Shown here: positions 59,313 to 64,000 of the stretch, piece after piece
How the letters are laid out: every line of letters begins with the position of its first letter
Numbering within the stretch: the first letter of the stretch is position 1
Source: Sphingobacterium kitahiroshimense
GTDB lineage: Bacteria > Bacteroidota > Bacteroidia > Sphingobacteriales > Sphingobacteriaceae
Assembly: GCF_025961315.1 (NCBI RefSeq)
Contig: NZ_JAOQNK010000001.1
Span: forward strand, 5,766,001-5,830,000
Reading direction: 5' to 3'
DNA: 64,000 nucleotides
Notes under the pieces: generated by a model
Seen by the model: only the letters and a program-made list of their open reading frames with translations
What the model was told of the DNA's origin: nothing
Database searches by the model: none
Program-made: the position numbers and the translations under genes

Positions 59313-59750
59313 TTATATGTTATTCAATATTAATTCTTCTAAATTTTCAGCAAGTTTTTCAATTTCGTTATTGTCGTGGTAATATATTTTTACATTTCCA
59401 TTTGGTGTAATAAATATTGGGTCTCCTGAACCGTCAATAGAAATTACATAGCTTGATTGGATTTCATTACAAACCTGAAATTCTAAATAACTACTTCTAA
59501 ATGATTTTGTAATTTCAAGAATGGTTTGTTCTGCTTTTTTTGAACCTCTTTTTGTGCAAGGAAGCAAATCAATTCCTACATAAGCATCTCCATAATTTAA
59601 AAGTATATATTTATAAGTATTGTCAAACGTTATGTTTAACTCTTTTTCTGTTTGTTGAATATCTTTTTCTTCGTTTCTCTCTTTTAGAAAAATTTTAGTT
59701 TCTTCTGATGAAAAATATTTATCTATTGTATTTTTAAACTCACTTGTCAT
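59313..59750 (-). CDS. SMI1/KNR4 (SUKH) family protein, cassette gene
   Basis: 145 residues from the ATG at 59750. The N-terminal DIQQTEKELNITFDNTYKYILLNYG has the SUKH pattern of an acidic helix, a LxIxFxxxYKxFLxxxG-like segment and a glycine turn. A central ISIDGSGDPIFITPNG strand pair follows. SUKH proteins are commonly immunity proteins against toxins of neighbouring cells. It starts 4 bp after the upstream gene. A TTG five codons earlier is possible but less likely. Confidence 0.78.
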   Translation of the reverse strand: MTSEFKNTIDKYFSSEETKIFLKERNEEKDIQQTEKELNITFDNTYKYILLNYGDAYVGIDLLPCTKRGSKKAEQTILEITKSFRSSYLEFQVCNEIQSSYVISIDGSGDPIFITPNGNVKIYYHDNNEIEKLAENLEELILNNI

Positions 59751-59754
59751 TTGT

Positions 59755-60285
59755 TTATATTTCAAAAGGATAATTTTCTAATAAATGTTCGTTTATTGAT
59801 TGAAGTTGTTTTTTAAACTCAATTTTTGTTTGTTTGTCTAGTTTTCCGATTGTATCATAAATTTCATCAAGTTGTTTGTTTAAAAAGGAAAATTGCAACC
59901 ATTGCTGAAAATTAACACCAAGGTTTATAAAATTTATTGGGCTTAATTCTTCGTGGTTATGGTCGTAAAATAAGACCTTGTTATTCTTGTCAAATAGCCA
60001 AAAATCTCCTTGTCCGTTTTGACCGAATAACCAAAAATTTTCTATTTCTGTTGAAGTTATGTTTTCTGTCCAATAGCTTTTGTCTGAAAATTCTTTAGTT
60101 ATATTATGTGCTTCAACGCTGTTGAATAAAATGCATTCAGATGAAATTTCAATAGTTTTAATTTGAGTTACAATTTCTGAATAGAGCGTGTCAAATATGT
60201 AATTGACAGTTTTAGGAAAATTCTGTTTACTAGAATTTTCAACTAAAAGTGTTATTCTTATTTCTTCTATTGGAATGATTTTCAT
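59755..60285 (-). CDS. probable SUKH-like immunity protein, cassette gene
   Basis: 176 residues. The middle (NFWLFGQNGQGDFWLFDKNN, then KVLFYDHNHEEL) is like the WxFGxxGxGDxWLxD region of SUKH/SMI1-type proteins, followed by a helical tail. Two such proteins side by side in one cassette suggest orphan immunity cargo; no toxin gene is near. It begins 20 bp past attC-like B. Confidence 0.7.
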   Translation of the reverse strand: MKIIPIEEIRITLLVENSSKQNFPKTVNYIFDTLYSEIVTQIKTIEISSECILFNSVEAHNITKEFSDKSYWTENITSTEIENFWLFGQNGQGDFWLFDKNNKVLFYDHNHEELSPINFINLGVNFQQWLQFSFLNKQLDEIYDTIGKLDKQTKIEFKKQLQSINEHLLENYPFEI

Positions 60286-60304
60286 TTTTGCTGGTGCGTT
60301 GTTT

Positions 60305-60426
60305 TAAAATTGCCATTAACTCAAAAATTGACGCAATGCATATTTTGTTTTGTAAAACTTATTTTAGTTATCAATATACTGTAAATTTATGAAATATCTA
60401 AAATCCAACATCAATATAGCGACGTT
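60305..60426 (-). repeat. attC-like site B (122-bp direct repeat copy)
   Basis: Same length as copy A and about 92% identical. Core AAC (60318-60320) to GTT (60424-60426), 109 nt. The GTTAATGGC at its end opens the first cassette. It marks the upstream end of the array as far as can be seen. Confidence 0.7.
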
Positions 60427-60692
60427 CTTTTGCTTCTTTTCTTTGGTCGCAGATTGGGAAAGAAAAGAAGTCAACCTTAAAGAAATAATGGGATAATGAA
60501 TATCCCACGAAAATATTGTCGCAATCTGTTTGGTAAAATGCAAGGAGAGGAATTGTGCAGGGATATTTTGACAAAGGGGGTGCACCGATTTGATGCAAAA
60601 AGACTGTCCCGACCATCGGGAGGTTCTGTCTTTTTGCCACCATAGTTTTCAGGTCAGGCGACTTTTAGGGGCTGTGCTTGGAAATTATGCAG
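60427..60692. other. non-coding junction between tRNA-Ser repeats and cassette array
   Basis: No gene seen. Two inverted repeats: CTTCTTTTCTTT (60433-60444) with its complement at 60459-60470, and a nested hairpin with arms AAAAAGAC/GTCTTTTT (60597-60604, 60628-60635) around TCCCGA/TCGGGA. Such hairpins are often found near transfer genes of Bacteroidota mobile elements, but nothing else of that kind is here. Confidence 0.5.
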
Positions 60693-60774
60693 ACTTACGT
60701 TTACAAAAGTCCATAAACAACAAAACCCGACTAATAGTCGGGCTTTATTTTGTCTTGGCGGAAGAGGAGGGATT
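60693..60774 (-). repeat. tRNA-Ser repeat unit U1 with truncated tRNA end
   Basis: Holds the 34-bp flank repeat (60693-60726), the terminator-like hairpin CCCGAC/GTCGGG, and at 60759-60774 the last 16 nt of tRNA-Ser (CGGAAGAGGAGGGATT, plus strand). After that it diverges from the intact gene. Confidence 0.85.
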
Positions 60775-60865
60775 ATTTTCATGATCCCAAAAGGGGGGGC
60801 TTCAATACAAAACAAAGCCATTCACTCCGTTCATTACTTTTATTGTTTATATACTTTTTTTAAAA

Positions 60866-60915
60866 ACTTACGTTTACAAAAGTCCATAAACAACAAAACC
60901 CGACCAATAGTCGGG
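60866..60915 (-). terminator. flank repeat and terminator of tRNA-Ser copy 1
   Basis: On the minus strand CCCGAC-loop-GTCGGG then TTTTG follows the tRNA by 17 nt, and the 34-bp repeat (60866-60899) continues from it. Confidence 0.8.
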
Positions 60916-60931
60916 CTTTGTTTTGTCTTGG

Positions 60932-61018
60932 CGGAAGAGGAGGGATTCGAACCCTCGGTACCGTTTCCAGTACGACAGTTTAGCAAACTGTTCCTTTCGG
61001 CCACTCAGGCACTCTTCC
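60932..61018 (-). tRNA. tRNA-Ser(GCT), copy 1
   Basis: 87 nt with a long variable arm. Acceptor GGAAGAG/CTCTTCC, anticodon loop TTGCTAA with GCT, T loop TTCGAAT, discriminator G. It reads AGC/AGT. Differs from copy 2 at the sixth acceptor pair (A-U here, G-C there). Confidence 0.95.
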
Positions 61019-61263
61019 TCGTTTTGACAATGCAAACATAAGGCAATTATTTTATTTTTGCAAAGTCTAGAAACGCCTTTTTTATCCTTTTATTGATTTT
61101 TTTTTATGAAAGTCGATAAATAGCAAAAACTGCACTTATCAGCAGGCTTTATTTTGTCTTGATGAAGGGATTATTTACTTCATCATGAATGGAGATCGTT
61201 ATTCTTATAAAATTTAATGATCCTCTTCGTCCATTATTTTACTGTACATCGAGTTTCTTCAAA

Positions 61264-61344
61264 TCGATTTTTACAAACGTATATAAACAACAAAAGCCGA
61301 CTATAAGTCGGCTTTTATTTTGTCTTTGCGGAAGGGGAGGGATT
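61264..61344 (-). repeat. tRNA-Ser repeat unit U3 with truncated tRNA end
   Basis: 571 nt from U1. A diverged flank repeat is followed by hairpin GCCGAC/GTCGGC (61296-61301, 61307-61312) and the last 16 nt of tRNA-Ser at 61329-61344, here in the copy-2 form (GGAAGGG). A further worn unit lies at about 61105-61180. Confidence 0.8.
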
Positions 61345-61437
61345 ATTTTCATGATCCCAAAAAAGGGGGGGCTTCAATACAAAACAAAGCCATTCACTTT
61401 GTTCATTACTTTTGTTGTTTATATCCTTTTTGTTAAA

Positions 61438-61486
61438 ACTAACGTTTACAAAAGTCCATAAACAACAAAACCCGACTATTGTCGGG
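61438..61486 (-). terminator. flank repeat and terminator of tRNA-Ser copy 2
   Basis: CCCGAC (61471-61476) and GTCGGG (61481-61486) form the hairpin, with TTTTG following on the minus strand; the flank repeat spans 61438-61471. Confidence 0.8.
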
Positions 61487-61502
61487 CTTTGTTTTGTCTT
61501 TG

Positions 61503-61589
61503 CGGAAGGGGAGGGATTCGAACCCTCGGTACCGTTTCCAGTACGACAGTTTAGCAAACTGTTCCTTTCGGCCACTCAGGCACCCTTCC
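61503..61589 (-). tRNA. tRNA-Ser(GCT), copy 2
   Basis: 87 nt, same body as copy 1, acceptor GGAAGGG/CCCTTCC, anticodon GCT, discriminator G. The change from copy 1 keeps base pairing, so both copies should fold. Confidence 0.95.
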
Positions 61590-61721
61590 TCGTTTTGACA
61601 TTGCAAACATAAGGCAATTATTCTATTCTGCAAAGTCAATTTTATAAAAAAAATACAAAAAATATGTAAGGTTGTAGTAAGCGATTGTATGTCAATTTAT
61701 TGCTTACAGAATAATTTTCAC

Positions 61722-63836
61722 TTATTTTTTCTTGCTGAGATCGTAATCGACCCGAACATGGTAAATGCTCTTCAACATTGCCTTGAAAATGGTTGCAGAT
61801 TCTGTGATTTCCTTTAATGTAATATTACTATTTGCAAATTGATTCAGCTTCAGCTTATGCTCAATAATTTTATCGACAAGCGTATTAATAGAATCTTCCG
61901 TATGTTCTTTAAGAGCTCTAGATGCTGCTTCTACAGAATCTGCCATCATTAGTACAGCTGTTTCTTTCGAATAGGGAATAGGCCCAGGATATTGGTACAA
62001 AGATTCATCAACTAGTTTGTCGGGATTATTCTTTATAAATAAATTATAGAAGTAATCGACTTTTGTCGTACCGTGATGCGTTTTGATGAAATCGATTATA
62101 ACATCTGGAAGCTGATTTCTTTTTGCAATCTCAACGCCCTTTATAACGTGTGAAATAATAATTTGTGCACTCTGTTCAGGTGATAATTCATCGTGCGGAT
62201 TCTTTTCTGTTTTTTGATTTTCAATAAAGAACTGCGGGTTTGTCATTTTACCAATATCGTGGTAAAGTGCACCTGCCCGTACTAAGAGAGGATTGCCGCC
62301 AATTCGGTAGATAGCCGCTTCAGCTAAATTGGCTACTTGTAAGGAGTGCTGGAAAGTACCAGGGGCTTTAAATGAAAGTTCACGCAGAAGCTTTGAATTA
62401 CTGTTGGTCAATTCCATTAATGTCAGATCAGATACGATTCCAAATAGTTTTTCAAATGCGTATACTAATGGGTACGCCATTAATGTGATCATGACACTAA
62501 CCACAAAAGGGATGACGTCCATGACGTTAATGGTACTTAAGGATCCGTTACGTGTGAGTAAAAGTCCAAAATAAGCAATCAAGTAAGTCGCGAGTATAAT
62601 GGCTGACGAGATGAAGAATTGTTCTCTCTTTACTAATGTTTTGATACTGTAAATCGCCACGATTCCAGCCATGAATTGCAGAAATACAAATTCATATGAG
62701 TTCGGAACAAATAACGCTGCCAGTAGGACCATGAGTAGGTGAATATTCAAAGCTACCCGGGAATCAAATAAGATGCGGATAATGATCGGAACTGAACAGA
62801 ATGGAATGTAGTATAAATTAGGAATTTTAATCTTAATGGCCCATGACAAGACGGCGAGCATGCCGATGATCACAATCATAATGATTGATAGCAGGCGATT
62901 GTTGTAATAGATGTCTTTTCTGAAAAGATATAGAAATACCATAAGAATACATAAAGCAAGAGAGATAATCAAAAATTGCCCCAGTGTAACGTAAATCTGA
63001 TTGCCAGAGATTTTTCCTTCGTCCTCATAAATCTTGCGTAATGATTCTAGTTTCTGATAGGTTTCATTACTGATAATTTTATCCTTTTCAGCAATTAATT
63101 CTCCCTTTTGTACAACTCCTCGGGTAGAGGAGATATTTGCTAAAGCATTTTGTTCCAGTCGCTCTGTCTGTTGATCATTGTAAACATAATTTAGGGTAAT
63201 ATAGTTTTTTAATGTCTCTAAGAGCCATTTCTTGTACACGATCTTTGACGAATTGCTTAAGACTGAATTGGCGTATTCATAAGAAGATTCGATTGTATAA
63301 CAATCTGCCGTATTTTTTTGAGTGGCGACTTTATCTTGTATCAAGGTAAAATTATATTGCTTTGCAGCAGGACTCTTGTCGTCATTTCGGTTTTGAAAAC
63401 GATTATTTAAAGACAGGATGCCTCGGTCGTAGAGATGCGTTAATATGGCATTTCCGACGGCACGGTAATCCTGTATTTTTTGAGGAGTAGTGTCTAATTT
63501 ATTGGTTTGCCATTTTTCAGCTAGATCAGTTTCAAATTGATCGATCTGTTCCCTACTGATGGTCGAATTAACGTCATAGATAGGTTGAATGGTTTTAAGA
63601 ATGTTTTTCTTGTCTTCATTTAGTTCCTCCTGTGTTTTGAGTATCGCAAAATTATAGGGAGAAATTAAGTTTTCGTGATCCCAGACTTTTCCTTTCTGAA
63701 ATTCATAGCGAAAGCGAGCCTGCTTTGGAAGGAAGATACAAATAAGAATGATGGTTGCCAATATTAAGCTTATCTTACGAATAAGGTTAAGATTAGTGTC
63801 GGACTCACGATTATATTTAATTTTTAATCTACTCAC
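61722..63836 (-). CDS. 7TM-HD family phosphohydrolase (PgpH-like c-di-AMP phosphodiesterase)
   Basis: 704 residues. One N-terminal helix (ISLILATIILICIFLP), a long extracytoplasmic 7TMR-HDED domain (to about residue 270), seven membrane helices (about 275-465), then a cytosolic HD domain with LYHDIGKMTNPQFF (HD pair, about residue 520) and IKTHHGTTKVDYFY. PgpH of Listeria hydrolyses c-di-AMP; relatives throughout Bacteroidota have the same layout. Ligand of the outer domain is unknown. Confidence 0.93.
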   Translation of the reverse strand: MSRLKIKYNRESDTNLNLIRKISLILATIILICIFLPKQARFRYEFQKGKVWDHENLISPYNFAILKTQEELNEDKKNILKTIQPIYDVNSTISREQIDQFETDLAEKWQTNKLDTTPQKIQDYRAVGNAILTHLYDRGILSLNNRFQNRNDDKSPAAKQYNFTLIQDKVATQKNTADCYTIESSYEYANSVLSNSSKIVYKKWLLETLKNYITLNYVYNDQQTERLEQNALANISSTRGVVQKGELIAEKDKIISNETYQKLESLRKIYEDEGKISGNQIYVTLGQFLIISLALCILMVFLYLFRKDIYYNNRLLSIIMIVIIGMLAVLSWAIKIKIPNLYYIPFCSVPIIIRILFDSRVALNIHLLMVLLAALFVPNSYEFVFLQFMAGIVAIYSIKTLVKREQFFISSAIILATYLIAYFGLLLTRNGSLSTINVMDVIPFVVSVMITLMAYPLVYAFEKLFGIVSDLTLMELTNSNSKLLRELSFKAPGTFQHSLQVANLAEAAIYRIGGNPLLVRAGALYHDIGKMTNPQFFIENQKTEKNPHDELSPEQSAQIIISHVIKGVEIAKRNQLPDVIIDFIKTHHGTTKVDYFYNLFIKNNPDKLVDESLYQYPGPIPYSKETAVLMMADSVEAASRALKEHTEDSINTLVDKIIEHKLKLNQFANSNITLKEITESATIFKAMLKSIYHVRVDYDLSKKK

Positions 63837-63955
63837 GCGGTTGAATTGTAGTTGGATAATAAAAAATTACTCAAACAAATGTACTTAAAAATGCGCTATT
63901 ATAAAGCTCATTGTCATTACGAGGTCAGGTTATGTTTAATTTTTTTGATTTAAAT

Positions 63956-63986
63956 TCGGGCTATCCGCAAGACTTAATTATCTTTG
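63956..63986 (+). promoter_or_regulatory. candidate promoter reading out of the window
   Basis: TATCTTTG at 63979-63986 matches the Bacteroidota -7 box, with TTCG 19 nt upstream in place of TTTG. It would serve a plus-strand gene beyond 64000. Confidence 0.45.
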
Positions 63987-64000
63987 CAAAAACAAATCAA

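Larger units (their letters stand above)
53799..60426 (-). mobile_element. integron-like gene-cassette array without integrase (CALIN-like)
   Basis: Eleven genes (plus one short overlapping frame), all on the minus strand, are separated by palindromic attC-like sites at 60318-60426 (B), 59171-59306 (R4), 58153-58290 (R3), 56407-56541 (R2), 54726-54896 (R1), 54504-54612 (A) and 53799-53940 (R0). In the cassettes ending at R4, R3 and R2 the first bases of the cassette are complementary to the first bases of its closing site over 9-11 nt. With breaks inside GTT, the cassette lengths are 1141, 1018, 1746, 1687 and 222 nt. No integron integrase gene is visible in the window. Confidence 0.75.

Noticed and set aside
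53799..60426. The repeated sequences as a CRISPR array
   Set aside because: The repeats are long, palindromic, imperfect and separated by whole genes, not by short spacers.
53799..60426. The palindromes as simple terminators
   Set aside because: They lack T runs after the stems, have conserved AAC/GTT ends, and their end bases co-vary within each unit.
60590..61461. Plus-strand frames of 64-90 residues
   Set aside because: They read antisense through the tRNA-Ser repeats and owe their likeness to the duplication.

Overview
The window is a chromosomal segment of a Bacteroidota bacterium, most likely a Sphingobacterium-like member of the Sphingobacteriaceae. This rests on a complete rrn operon (16S-tRNA-Ile-tRNA-Ala-23S-5S) with a Bacteroidota-type 16S, on promoters of the Bacteroidota kind (TTTG about 19 nt before TAnnTTTG), on a TonB-dependent receptor and many lipoproteins, and on the general lack of strong Shine-Dalgarno sequences. 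Most of the window is ordinary core genome.

Layout. 1-8.5 kb: a truncated GH95-like glycosidase, a LOG-family protein, recR, then a Tat-exported Gfo/Idh/MocA oxidoreductase followed by a large HEAT-repeat protein with two DUF1080 (3-keto-disaccharide hydrolase) domains. 8.5-14.5 kb: a Crp/Fnr regulator and SMR transporter with an FNR-like palindrome between them, an AraC-siderophore-interacting protein cluster, an alkylation-repair cluster (GNAT, Ada-like, AlkB) and tRNA-Arg(CCG). 14.5-25 kb: a TonB receptor and lipoprotein behind a perfect 19-bp-arm inverted repeat, xerD, an M16 peptidase, NlpE-like, Rdx-family, YgiD-like and AraC genes. 25-31.1 kb: the rrn operon with two promoters, boxA-like elements and a 23S processing stem. 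31.5-35.4 kb: glpD-glpK-glpF. 36-52 kb: core genes (topA, cmk, an aminotransferase, kdsD, recQ, kdsA, SGNH hydrolase, flavoprotein), a PadR/HAAS/serine-hydrolase operon and an AlkD-like gene. 61.7-63.8 kb: a PgpH-like 7TM-HD phosphodiesterase.

The unusual part is 52.3-61.6 kb. From about 53.8 to 60.43 kb, genes all on the minus strand are separated by imperfect palindromes of roughly 109-171 nt. Read on the minus strand, each begins with AAC a few bases after a stop codon and, except the most degenerate one, ends in GTT. In three consecutive units the first 9-11 nt of the unit are complementary to the first bases of the palindrome that closes the same unit. That is the geometry of integron gene cassettes and attC sites. 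No integron integrase lies in the window, so the array looks like a CALIN (cluster of attC sites lacking an integrase). Cargo includes a KptA-type RNA 2'-phosphotransferase, a probable SUKH immunity pair, an ankyrin protein, a MORN/YwqK-like secreted protein, small lipoproteins and unknowns. The array sits beside a tandemly duplicated tRNA-Ser(GCU) locus. A 34-bp sequence from the tRNA-Ser 3' flank recurs on the far side at 52337-52370, which suggests the outer limits of a larger island.
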